DNA from: Neoscytalidium dimidiatum
Lineage: Eukaryota > Ascomycota > Dothideomycetes > Botryosphaeriales > Botryosphaeriaceae
Assembly: GCA_037367355.1 (NCBI GenBank)
Contig: CM074696.1
Location: forward strand, 2,666,001-2,730,000
Reading direction: 5' to 3'
DNA length: 64,000 nucleotides
Position numbers and translations under genes: made by a program. Shown one piece after another: positions 22,258 to 33,200 of this stretch (position 1 is its first letter; every line of letters starts with the position of its first letter). The notes beneath the pieces were generated by a model. That model was given only the letters and a program-made list of their open reading frames with translations. It was not told the origin of the DNA and did not search any database.

Positions 22258-23966
22258 CTTTTCCCAGGGCCCAAAGCCCCCGGCTCCGTCCAATCCCAAG
22301 CCGCGGGGGAGCGCGCGCGGCCCTCCTTCAAGCCACAATTGCGAGAATTAGCGGTAATCCCAAGTGCGCGGGATTTCCAGGTGCCGGGGCAGGAGAAGAG
22401 GAAGAAGAAGAAGAATCAGCTAACGGCGGGGGGAGGGATAAGCGACAGGACCAGGGAGGGGGGGTAGGATAAGCAAGATGAAGGAAGAATCAGCACCGTT
22501 TTCCCGTAACCCCCGTAGCGCTCTCTCTCTCTCTCGCGCGCGCTCCTCAGATATAAAAGCCATTAGCAGGGATCGCGCTGTCATCCCATTCGTCCTTCCC
22601 TGCTGGCCTGCTTTTCCCGCCTTGTCGGAATCCTGATCCATTTTTAACGTTTATTTTTTTTTTCTCGACCTGCCTTTTTTTTTTATTCTGCGCGTATGGC
22701 GCCAGACGCGCGGCGCCAGGGAATGGGGCAAATTGGGCCCGGGGGGGATCCTTGGCGTTGGTGTGGTCCCGAGTCGCACGGGCACCGTGTGTGTATTATT
22801 GCTACTGTCTCTTCTTCCCTTCCGTTCGTCTGTCTGTCTAACGGCAGAGGGGCTCCGCGGCAGGGATGTGCGTGGAGTGATCTCCGACGCAGGCAGAAGG
22901 GGAGGCGCCAGACACCACCACCCACCCGGAAATTCAAAAAAAAAAAAAAAAACGCGGGGGAGGTGGTGGTCGCTGCGACGGAAGGTCGTGGAAATGGCGG
23001 ATGCCACTGGGGATCGACCTTTGCCTCTGATTAATTGGCGCAGCGCCCATAGTCGGGTTTGCTGGTGATAAGGGGGGAGGGGAGGGCCGTTGGTGAGTTC
23101 CGGTGGGCTGGAAATGCGCCGTGATGTGTGCGTGCGTGCGCTCGTGGTTTTCTTTCTCGAGTCAGTCTGGAGGACCCTGAAGAGGGGCCCCGTTCCGGGT
23201 GCGGTGTGACTGCTTCCCGGTAAACGCCTCAGCATGCCCTAAGCCTCTCTCTTCACCCTTACCGCGGGCTCTGGGATTTTTTTTTTATTTTTTTCTTTTC
23301 TCAATCTAGAATGTAAGTCGCAAGGATTTGCGAAGCTGGTCCATAGATACCGATCCTGGTGCGTAGGATTTGACCGGTAGAGATCTCAGTCCGTCCGTCC
23401 CGCACTTCGGATCCTTCGGATTTGTTCCAGAGAGGGGATAGACTGGCAGCTTTGGGAACAGTCGGACCGCACTGTCGTTTCGTTATCTTCTCAGCTTCAG
23501 ACACCTTATGCACAAGTCGTCACAATCATTGAGGCCCGAAATACTACGTCAATTCTTCGGGCCAAGCGGGTGGCGCGGGTAAAGAGTCGCGGGACATGGT
23601 CCCGTGCCGATAGTCCTTTACCCCCCTGCGGGCGACTCAGGAACCGTCCAGATCTACATACCCCTGCATTGAAAAAGAAAAGAGAAGATCCACCATGTGA
23701 AGAAGAAGAAGAAGAAGGGAAGCGAAGGGGACAACCAAGAAACTGGTGTCCAACTGAACCAAATGTAGAACCACCTTTCCCTCGTCTCCCGATTATAACT
23801 GAACAGCGCCTCCGTCCCTTCCAAAAAAAAAAAAAAATGAGAACCGTCGGCGTCCGTTTGATCCGAGTCCGAGGTTACCATGTGATTTGGATTTCCGGCT
23901 AAAGCACCATCCAGCAAAACGCAAGGCGAGGTTTCAGACGGTCGTTATTTGGGCCCCCTTCGTTTT
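20487..23966. other. Intergenic, about 3.5 kb, with microsatellites
   Basis: No convincing gene. It holds the upstream region of the reductase, a (GA)n run (22,224-22,254), a (CT)n-(GC)n run at about 22,519-22,548 followed by ATATAAAAG near 22,551 and several long A or T homopolymers (for example 22,650-22,685, 22,936-22,952, 23,277-23,290, 23,822-23,836). The ATATAAAAG with a pyrimidine-rich stretch downstream could be a promoter of a plus-strand non-coding transcript. No ORF behind it looks real. Confidence 0.5.
22224..22254. repeat. (GA)n microsatellite
   Basis: About 15 uninterrupted GA units in non-coding DNA. A complementary (CT)n tract sits about 280 bp further right, so the two could pair in a transcript. 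Confidence 0.9.
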
Positions 23967-26370
23967 CTAGAACAGGATCTCGCGACCCTGCTCCAGGCCC
24001 TTCAGCTCCTGGACCAGCTGGCTGCGCCTTTTCTTCGTCAGTTGATCCTCGCCGCAGATCCTGTCCAGTTGCTCCTCCGACATCGAAGCCACCAGGTTGG
24101 GCGAGAAGACCTGGAGCGGAGTCACCGGCCCGGTGATGAGCAGGTGCATGGCCGCCTGCCGAACGATCGTGTCGACGAGTGACTTGCGGGTGCTCTTGTG
24201 GTACGACTTCAGGATGTCGTGGATGTTGCGGATAACGTGCTCATTGTTGTTCATATGCTCCTGGATCTGCGAGAGGCTCTCCAGCGAGATGGTCGGCCGG
24301 CTGGGGTCGTCGAAGAGCGACTTTGACGCGATCGCGTCCTGCAGGCGATGCTGGCGTCTGTTCTTGGGAGCAATGTCAGCAGTGTGAACGAAAACATATG
24401 ACAGGAAACTGCACAAAATGGAAATGCTTCACTTTCTCCTTCTGGACACTATCGTTGAAATAGTGGTTCACGGTGTGCGGCATGTTGGAATGCTCGACCT
24501 CCATGATGAAGCGGACCTGCTGGAAGGCCCTCTCGTACAAGGGCCGCACCTTGTCGACGAGAATGGCGTCGATACGAGCGCAGACCTCCTTGTCTGGACA
24601 GACTTCCTCGAGGAGGTCCTTCAAGAAATCGCTCGCAATCGTAGCGATGTCGGAGATGTAGCCGAATGCAAGGCTGTCCCAACGCTGTGCCTGGCGCTCG
24701 AAGATGGTTGAAAGGAGCGCGGGATCATAGTTGCCCACCTCGTAAGCATGAAAACGATTGAAGACCTCATCGATCCACCTAATGAGTCCCTCCTCTGGCA
24801 TCGTCAAAGTCCTCGATGGATGCATCAAGTCGAGGATGGCCAAGTCAGTGCAACGCAGCTTCCTGGTCTCACACACGTTGCGTCCGCTGAGGAAATCTTG
24901 GTCGAAAACGGACTTTGAGGTGGGTACCTGGGCGCTGCCGGGGCTGACTGATGTGTTGGACATCTGGGGTCCAGTGGACGCAGATGAGCCGCCGAAGGTG
25001 AACGGGGCAGAAGCCATCGTGGGAGTCTTGGTTTGGAGCGTCTGATTACCAGGAGCCCTGAAAACATTGCTGCCAGAAGCCGGCTTCGTGCCATCCTTCC
25101 TACTCTCCCAGCGATACGTGTGGCCAAATCTCTCGAAGTCGTCCGAGAATATCTCGTCACGCCGGACAGCACGGTTGGCAACCCTCAGATTGGGGTTATT
25201 GAACCACTCGTAGTTGTACCTGCCGTGAATCGCCTGCTCCACGATGGACCGGTAGCGCATGGACACTTCAATGAGGAAGCGCATCTGTTCGGCCGGCGTG
25301 TCTCGCTTGGGTCCCATGGACTCTAACTGATGCTTGACCTGTTCCAGCTTCTTGAGAAGCTCGTCCTTTACCTATTCAACAAAGTGTAATTAATATGGTA
25401 GGTATGAAGGAACGAGGACACTGACCTTAGGGAACTCCCGACGGATGTGGTTAGCCAAGATGTCCTGTAGGCGGTGCCTGAGAGCTTCAACTCCAACGCG
25501 GGCTTTAGGAATAGAATCCCAGGGTGCAACCGTGCTGAAGAAGGTCGCCTCGTCCTCGTAGCGATCGAAGTCGGGGTTACCCAGGTCCTGCTGGCCCGGG
25601 TTCTTGACAACGCTCCATCCCAAGCTCAAGGCATGGGCATGTCCCAAAACCATATCTTCGACGTGCTTCTCCGCTCCCTTATCCACAAGGTCAAGCTTGG
25701 TCAGGACTCCCAGGGTTCGCTGGCCCTCGTTGTCGACTTCCTCGGCCATCTCCAAAATGAGCTGCGTCGCGACGTCTACATTAGCGGGAACCACGGCGAG
25801 CATGATGGAACGAGGGTTCTTCATGTAAGCAAAGACCATGGCCTTCACAAAGTCGATGTCGGCCTTGGTGGTGACGTCTTTAGTGGTGCGCTGGAAAATT
25901 CCAGGCACGTCAATGACGGTGAGGTGGTCCTGCTCCGGACCGGTGATCTCAACACTAAGGACATCAGAGCTAAACGTCTTGGGTGGTTCGATGCCCATAA
26001 CGTTGTGAACCTCTTTCATGACTTCGGCGAAAGTCTCTGGATCAAGCGAGGTGATGTTGTCCTTGCGAAAGGCACAAACGGTGTCGACGTGGTTCTCGTC
26101 AGCGTCATCACCGGGGATGATGGAGATCGAAATGGACGTGGTCGAAGAGCGGCGGAAAGTGATCTGCGTCGCGAAGCGGGTGCAGAGGCCGCTGTCACGA
26201 GGGAAGGGCAGTTGAGTGAGACCCTCCAAGACGGACGACTTGCCGCTGGACTGATCGCCAACGACGACGATCTGCGGCAGGGGAATGTAGCTGCCTACGT
26301 TGCATGCGAAGAGTTGGTCGATTTTAGCAAGCATGGCGGGATCCGCCAGGGTCCTCTTGTTGTACGCCAT
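23967..26370 (-). CDS. Dynamin-like large GTPase (Mx/DRP type), 759 aa
   Basis: Three exons on minus: 26,370-25,426, 25,371-24,433 and 24,362-23,967. The introns are 54 nt (GTCAGT...ATAG) and 70 nt (GTGAAG...CTGAC...CAAG), both in phase 0. The GTPase domain is complete: G1 GDQSSGKS (38-45), G2 Thr in LCTRFAT (62-68), G3 DVPG (154-157), G4 TKLD (224-227). The stalk follows, with a low-complexity insert (about 410-475), then a C-terminal GED-like helical region (IQEHMNNNEHVIRNIHDILK and after). No PH domain or transmembrane segment is seen. This fits the cytosolic fungal family often labelled interferon-induced Mx-like, which self-assembles on membranes and cuts or remodels them. It is not the orthologue of Vps1 or Dnm1. 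I chose the Met directly before AYNKRTLAD. An in-frame Met 35 codons upstream (26,475) gives only a Pro/Ser-rich leader. Confidence 0.9.
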
Positions 26371-27875
26371 CGTGGCCGGCGTAGAAGGCGAAGAGGGTGC
26401 GGAGTTGTTGGTGTTGTTGATGTGAAGCCGCGAAGGTGCGCAGAGGTCAACATGAAGATCTAAAGCTCGGGCCACCTGCAGTCGAAACTGGTGTTCGGAA
26501 CTGGAAGGACGTGGTGAATGACGTCACTGGAGGAAGCTGCGGAAGCACCCAATTTTGGAAAGTGCATGTTTGGATTTGTGCATGCACGCTTTACCAATAG
26601 TACCCTATCGCGTATATCTTGGCTTATGAGCAGGTGAGCTAGCTGTCTGGACGTAATCAGCATGGCACATGTTCAACATTTACGTCCAGCGGAAGACAGC
26701 CCACCTCCTTGCAGCACGATAGCTTGAGTTGGAACGGACGGCGAAGTCTTCTGCTCCTGATTAAATCACGGCCTGAGTACTCCACTGCAGTTCACACACA
26801 AGCACAGCTTCCTACAGAAGCCAAAATATTTATTTCTCACTTAATCCAGCGTTTCGATTCCCGCGCTCGACGTACCCAGCTATGTCTGCGCGACTACGAT
26901 ATGTAATCCGCCTACGGTACCGCAACTCTGCCACCTGCTACGAATGGAATGGCACAACGTTCTCCAGCAAGAAGAATCTACTACGAGGGGCTACAATAGT
27001 CAGCGCTCCTCAAGCGCCGCGTCCACCAACCAACCAACTTCCGCAATCCTGCCAGCGTCCTCCGCAGTAGCGTCCTCTGCGCACGGATCACCGCCGCAAA
27101 AAGTTTTCAACTACCGCAACAACGGAGCAAAATGAAAGCTTGATAACCGGTCTAGGACGGGTAAGGCTGTCAAACGGCCTTGCAGCTTCTGTGGATCGAA
27201 CACAGTACCTCCAGATACCGCACAGATTGTGATGCTGTTGGCTAAAGTGGACTTCAGTCTGCGTGAGATGTTAGTGATACAGCTTTGCAGGAGAACACTC
27301 GCAATGGTACTGTACTGACCTGGCGCTCTCCCAAGTGAGCTAAAGCTGCGAGCTGATTGGCTGATGGAATGCTTCAGCTAGCCCAATGGGTTCAATACTA
27401 GCGAACGAAAATTGAGCTAAGTGGGATCGCATGGTTTAGATGGATCTCCAGGGCAGTTGGAGTACTACAAAGTAATCCGAGCAAAAGAAAGGAGTGAAGT
27501 ATGATAAGAAAATTGCGTCAAGCAATGTGCTAGACACCTTCAACATGAGTATCAGTTGTAACGACACTTCCAATGCACCTTCATCTCACTCGATTGGCAA
27601 AAAACTTCTATAAGAACTCTTTATCAGTAGACGCTATATTATTAGGTCTCAAAAATTTCAGGCAAACAGTACAGAGCAATCCCTCTTTCATTGATCTTCT
27701 GGATTGTGTACCAAGACAATGCCTAGGTGACATTGCTAAAAGAACTTTCTTCCACACAAAGGCAATCAATGTATTTCGATCGAATCCCGTTTCCACGGTA
27801 TTATTGTTATATGATACTTTGGCGCGACAAATCTTTTATCGATCACCGGAAAATCAATCCAGTCAATGATGAACT
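26371..27875. other. Intergenic between GTPase promoter and tRNA-Arg
   Basis: Upstream region of the GTPase gene, then DNA that becomes AT-richer near 27,480-27,870. A 98-codon open frame at 27,573-27,869 has no recognisable domain and is probably chance. No LTR ends or TATA box stand out. Confidence 0.45.
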
Positions 27876-27947
27876 GGCCGCATGGCCCAATGGCAAGGCG
27901 CTTGACTACGAATCAAGAGATTCCAGGTTCGACCCCTGGTGCGGTCA
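27876..27947 (+). tRNA. tRNA-Arg(ACG)
   Basis: A cloverleaf can be folded by eye. The acceptor stem is GGCCGCA/TGCGGTC (one G-T pair). The D arm lies around GCCCAATGGCAAGGC. The anticodon stem CTTGA/TCAAG encloses the loop CTACGAA, with anticodon ACG. The T arm is CCAGG-TTCGACC-CCTGG, with discriminator A. The A and B boxes are intact, there is no intron, and a T-run (TTTTTCTTTT from 27,953) follows as Pol III terminator. It decodes CGN arginine codons after A34-to-I editing, and CCA is added post-transcriptionally. Confidence 0.93.
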
Positions 27948-28013
27948 TCTCCTTTTTCTTTTGCAGCGTGTGAAGGTCTCGACACGGTTGGTTGTTGAAG
28001 GATTGGTGTGAGG

Positions 28014-28644
28014 TTTTTTTTTTTTTTTTTTAAAAACTTCGGCATTGAGTGAGCGGGAATAGCTCCGTCCATTCGCTGTCTGGGAACGTTGTTGCGTGGT
28101 AGCGTATAGCTATTTCCACCGTTTGGTTTGTGCGTTCGCTCTGTCCGTCCGCTTGTGGGTGGTAGGCTGTGGTCATATGTTGGGCAATTCCCAGCTTTTG
28201 ACAAACTTGCTTCCAGAAGTTGGATGTGAAGCGGGGATCCCGATCCGTGATTTGAATGCGTGGTAGGCCCCATCCGTGGGATAGTATAGCCTTGACGTAT
28301 CGGTCCGCCCACGTCTCCACTCCCCAATTTTCCTTTCCTTTGAGCAACAGGACTTCCTTAGTAACCTTACAGGTTACGGTTAAAAGGGTGTCGTAAGCCT
28401 TCTTTGTCGGGGGTAGTTTTACGACAAAGCCCATAGTTTGGATCTCTCTTGGGGCGGCCGGCTCGTGTATTGGATGTAGCTCTCCATATGGCCGATGGCG
28501 TTTCGTTGCGCATAATTGACATTTTGGGCACCATTTCAGGTAGTTCTCGGCCGTACCGATACGCATATGCAGCAGTATGTTCGAGCCGGCTTGAAGAGTG
28601 CTAATTACACTATATTGGTAATTGAATCCCTTGTGCAATATCAA
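28014..28644 (-). mobile_element. Truncated Gypsy integrase fragment ending in an A-tract
   Basis: A 200-codon minus frame encodes the zinc-binding end (WCPKCQLCATKRH) and most of the integrase core (VTCKVTKEVLLL, ITDRDPRFTSNFWKQ, AYHPQADGQSERTNQT, catalytic Asp and Glu present). It stops at QCRSF just before a run of 18 A (minus strand; T18 at 28,014-28,031). The sequence differs clearly from the integrase of the chromovirus at 11,222-11,978, so it comes from a second Gypsy family. No LTR, RT or RNase H is present. It lies 67 bp downstream of tRNA-Arg. It shows no RIP signature. Confidence 0.85.
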
Positions 28645-29279
28645 GAAGCCTGCTACCGCGCTTCTCGCTATAGCCTATACTCTTGAGTGGCAAGACAAGC
28701 TGAACACGAGCTACGCGCTAGAGCTGCTGTGATAAACGGGAAACAATACAACTGCTCGACTACTCTATGAAAGCAGCGACGAAAGAATGTAAATATTTCA
28801 AAGCAACTGTATACCAAAACTCTGCTGGCAAGCAAACTGTGAAAGACTAGTAACAAGTAGTGGACTAGCAGCCAGTGGTCAGTCAACTAAATCACCGCGG
28901 ATAAACGAACGACCTCAGTGAACGTCGAGGACAATTGATGGAAATTGGCTCCCTGGCTACACTGTTATCATTTAGCTAGAATGATAAGAGAGATATTTGC
29001 GTACATAAACTTTTTGTCTTTGCAGTGAACAGCGACGAACTGGGCTGCAGTCCGCCACGCTTTGATATACCACTAAAGAATCGTCTCAAAATACCAGTAC
29101 CCCATCAACACGAATATCTTACTTTGATCCGGATGTTGCTCAGGATATATACAAACAAACAGTGGCATGACAGATGCTGGTTCCCCCCTCCATCCACGTG
29201 CAGGGAACGCGGTCCCCCGTCCAACATCCCGCTGACCTGACGAACCAAACTGGAAGCCAGGCCCATTCCCACCACCACG
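28645..29279. other. Intergenic, nothing recognised
   Basis: Spacer between the integrase fragment and the 3' end of the hydrolase gene. The first 250 bp may still be transposon-derived (upstream part of the integrase fragment), but no domain is readable. Confidence 0.4.
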
Positions 29280-30248
29280 CTACCCGTCCAAGCTCCTCCT
29301 CAGCACCTCCACAGCCACCGCGTACGCCTCATCCCTCGCCTTCTCCTCCACGCTCCCCTCCTTGGCGCCCTTGTCCCACGCGTGCCCGACGCCCTCCCAC
29401 CGCCTCCTCGTCACCCTCACGCCCTCCTCCTCCCTCTCCAACCTCCCCGCCAACCCCTCCGCCTCCAACGCCAACGAGTCCCCCGCTCCCGTCAGCACCG
29501 CCACCTCGCGCGGCCACCTGCCCTGCCCGGCCACGAAGTAGCTCGGCGACACGCGCGGGTCGTCCCTGCGCACGCCGTCCGGCATGTAGCACGCGTCGAA
29601 CACGCGCGCCAGGGCGGGCGGGATGGCCTTGCGGCGGCCCAGCTCCGCGTCGGGCGCGACCTTGGCGGCCGGGTCGCGCGCCAGGTCCGTGGGCGGGTAG
29701 AAGGCGACGGCGCAGCGGAGGGCGGCCGCCGGGCCGTCGCCGGCGACCACGTCCACGCCGGCGAGCGCGAGCGCGAGCGCGAGGTTGGCGCCGGCCGAGA
29801 AGCCGGACACGGACAGGCGCGCGGCGTCGAACTGGGCCGGGCGGGCGCGGACGTGGGCGAGCGCGTCCTGCGCGTCGTGCAGCGCGGCCGGGAAGGGGTG
29901 CTCCGGCGCCAGGCGGTAGGCGACGTCGAGGACGGCGTAGGGGGTGTGGGCCGCGACGTGCGCGCAGAAGGCGCTGTCGCTGCCGTGCATGGGGAGGACG
30001 AAGCCGGAGCCGTGGAAGTTGAGGAGGAGCGGCGTCGGGGCTGGCGCGTCGGGCGGAAGGTAGAGGTGCGCGGGGATGGTGCGGGTTGGGTCGCGGGAGG
30101 GGAGGTGGAGGATGTGCGGGGAGCCCGTGAGGGACGGTCTGCCTTGGCGGATGCGGAGGAGGAGGCGGATTAGGCCGACGGTGAGGCGGAGGCGGAGGTA
30201 GTGGAGGGTTTGGAGGATGGTGGGCATGGTTCGTTGGTTGGTTGGCAC
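29280..30248 (-). CDS. Alpha/beta hydrolase, HSL-type (fold-3), 322 aa
   Basis: Single exon, very GC-rich (third-position G/C), unlike the flanking DNA. It has the oxyanion-hole motif HGSGF (79-83, a variant of HGGGF), YRLAPEHPFPAAL (111-123) and the nucleophile elbow GFSAG with Ser151. The likely acid is Asp257 in GAGDSLALEAE and the likely base is His289 in GVGHAWDKG. This is the full catalytic triad of the hormone-sensitive-lipase esterase family, which cleaves short-chain esters or carbamates and often belongs to detoxification or secondary-metabolite steps. A hydrophobic N-terminal stretch (12-34) may be a membrane anchor or a cap helix. No signal-peptide cleavage site is evident. A second Met at residue 8 is an alternative start. 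Confidence 0.88.
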   Translation of the reverse strand: MPTNQRTMPTILQTLHYLRLRLTVGLIRLLLRIRQGRPSLTGSPHILHLPSRDPTRTIPAHLYLPPDAPAPTPLLLNFHGSGFVLPMHGSDSAFCAHVAAHTPYAVLDVAYRLAPEHPFPAALHDAQDALAHVRARPAQFDAARLSVSGFSAGANLALALALAGVDVVAGDGPAAALRCAVAFYPPTDLARDPAAKVAPDAELGRRKAIPPALARVFDACYMPDGVRRDDPRVSPSYFVAGQGRWPREVAVLTGAGDSLALEAEGLAGRLEREEEGVRVTRRRWEGVGHAWDKGAKEGSVEEKARDEAYAVAVEVLRRSLDG

Positions 30249-33200
30249 GGTGTGACGGGCTTCTTTGCGTGTTTTTTTTATGCTTTGCCCCCCCCTTTCT
30301 TTTTACTTGATCGGTCACAACTTTAGATGGAGCTGGAGTGATAATGAGATCGTGGTACTGTATCAAGTAGTTTGTGAGGTGTTGAGGTTCCGTTGCAACC
30401 CGGCAGTTTGCGGCCTTTGAAACTGCCGAGGTGCGAGGTACACCAAGGATCGTCGGGTCGTGGCGCTGTGCCGTTGAGAAAAGATTGGCAATGATTGTAC
30501 AGGAAGATCATGCTACATGGAACCGTAGCACAAGAGCTGCTCTCCCGCTTGTCACATCGGGTCAATGCAGCGCTTTGACAGATGACGGCGTAACGAGGCT
30601 CCATTCCCATCATCTCATTGGAGGTCCTTCGACAGCTCGTTTAGGGCGTTGTCTGCGCCGATATGTTAAGATTAGCTCAATGGTTCCCTTGGGCTACAGC
30701 CTCAGTCATACAGTGTTGGTGGGAAAAGCTGAGTCCGTATGCAGTCATGTGCGTGCGAAGTGCTAGTTACGTGGGTAGCATTGCTCGACGCTTCCCCCAG
30801 GCTGACTCAACTCTGGGCATTGGGCATCAAGATCAAGCTCCGTTGACAAACCTGATTCTGCAATCACACGCTGAGACGGCGTCCTCTCGAACGGGCCGAA
30901 TAATATCATAAGCAAGGCTGGGAGTGTGTGAGAGAAAACGCACGCGGAAGAAGTCTCATCCAGTCATCCAGCCCTTCCTCTCTTCGCCTTCCCACAGATC
31001 ACGCGGTCAAGTCGGATCAGTCTCCGACGTTCCCGCTGCTGTGTATGATGAGGGAAGTGGCGGCGGGAGCAGGAAAAAGAAAAGACGATTTCACAGACTT
31101 TTGCCCCTCGAGCCTGTGTGAACAGCGGGACGCCGGGTAGATCAATATATCTGCCCCGCATCTAGCGCCAATCTCGTGACCACTAGCACGTAAGAGAATG
31201 CGCATGCGTGTGATGAGAAGCATGCAATATCTGGAAGGCGGGCAGTGTGGATGCCTTGTTTGTAGTGTTCGATAACGTCCCTGGAATCGGGGGTGAGACA
31301 ACCCAGACTTGACAAGGGCATGGCGCTTCCTTCTCAGGAGCGGCATTTGCCTTGCGTGTCTGGAACGGACACGTTTCGTTGATTACTCACCACGGCGCCA
31401 AAGAGTTTGGTGTGTGTGTGTGTGTGCGCGCGTGGCGTATATTAATCGCTGATTTGGACGCCTGTGAGGACGCGGCCGCTGTTATCGAGACGGGGGGCGG
31501 GGCGTGGGCTGCCCAGGTGCGGCGTAATGGTGGGCTGTGAAGAAAACCGGGGTGGGAGGCATTGGATTTCTGCAAGGCGACCGTTTTGAACATGTGTGGC
31601 TTAGGGCACCGCTGGCCTGAGACGAACCCGAGTTGCTGGATGAAGGATGCCCTTATGGAGAAAGTGCCGTCGAACAATCAGCCCTCGGCCTCCTGACCAG
31701 ACGGGGGGGAAAAAAAAAATCAGGATTTCAGGTAGGTAAAAGCCGCAGCCCTGATGTTGAGCGACCACTCGTTTGGGAATTTGCTTCTCGTATCATGCCG
31801 GCCCATACGTCGACTTGAGGGATGGTAGCATTTGTCGGAGGGCTGGGTTCTCGGCCCATCCTACCCAGTCCGGACCGGCAGGGCGACGAGCACTCTTCTT
31901 GGAGACCATGCCGATACTCGTAGTCTGGGCCGACTAGCCGCATCCGAGGGCTACGCTGAGAATATGAGAGTGACCGGGATGTCCGGTGAGGCCGAGAATC
32001 CCAAACAAACCATCTCTCCCAGCTGGGCGGTACGAAGTCCTTCAATTGAGGATATTCGGAAGAAATAATGCCGCGGAATGCGACCAAGTAGGCAACAGCG
32101 CACAGTTGGCATTTCACGCTTACCGGGAAGATGCCTCCTGCTTCACGACATTAGCTCAGCATGGACTTTGGACTGTCAGACAACTCTTGCATTTGCTATC
32201 TTCCAGCAGCGCACCCCTCCCACCAGGCGTGGCCGCGTGGTCCGAGTCTGGATGCGGGGTGGATATCAGACGAGAAAAAAAGCCAAAGCGCTGCAGAGGC
32301 AGAAAAATAGAAAAGGTTACGACATCGCCAGAGTAAAACAAAGGGCCCAGAGACGCCTTTTCGTTCGTCTTTCGTCCGCATGCATAAGAGGCCTGTCGTG
32401 CTGGGTGACGTGGTGGAAGACGAAGGCTGGTAAATCAGACTTTTGGGGGACCGCACCGGGAGGGCGGGTACCTTTATCCAGCCAGTCATGAATTGGATTG
32501 TTGAGGAGTATGCAAGGAACAGAGGAGCAATGTGGCGCGCGAAAGGGATGGGGGCAATTGGTGGTCAGTTGCTCATTGATCGTACAGGTGGTGCAGGGTC
32601 AGCCTGGAGGAGGCAGCAGACGCAGTGCTCGCAGGGCCAATTGGGACGGGGGCTTGGACAGCAGAGGACGCGCCTTGATACTCTGCTGTGGCGGAGCGAG
32701 TTGGTGTGTGGCACTAGGGCTTGCAGTAGGAGCAGAGCACGAGAGACAGCGGTCGGCCAATGAGGAGAGCGTGGGCGCGGCTGGGGAAGCTTCGGGGTTT
32801 CGCTCTTATGGGGGTCCCGGCGGAAAGCTTCACTCCGCAGTAGGGCAAGTGGCTGCGGCGGACCAGACGGAGGGGTGAGTCAGCCAGGCGAGCGATGGGG
32901 AGTTCTGGACGCGGCAGGACAAGATTTTAAAGTGACTTGGCGCGGGCGTCCATGTCCTCCTCACTGCTCTCTCATTTGGATGGAATGGCAAAGCGCGCGT
33001 TAGTGGTCTCAGGCGACGCGGATCAGACGGACAGGCATCATGACGAGAAAACGAAGCATACCTCAGTGCTTGCCGGATGCGGCTGGGGCACCGGCGCTTG
33101 GATTGGCTGTGAAACTTTAGGTGACGCGGAATAGCAGCTAGAGCGGATGCTTGCTAGGGCGGCGGATCTCTTCATGACAGTTTTGCACGGCTTCCACTCC

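Noticed and set aside
27573..27869. 98-codon frame directly upstream of tRNA-Arg
   Set aside because: AT-rich, no domain and no promoter signal; it runs almost into the tRNA gene. Chance frame.
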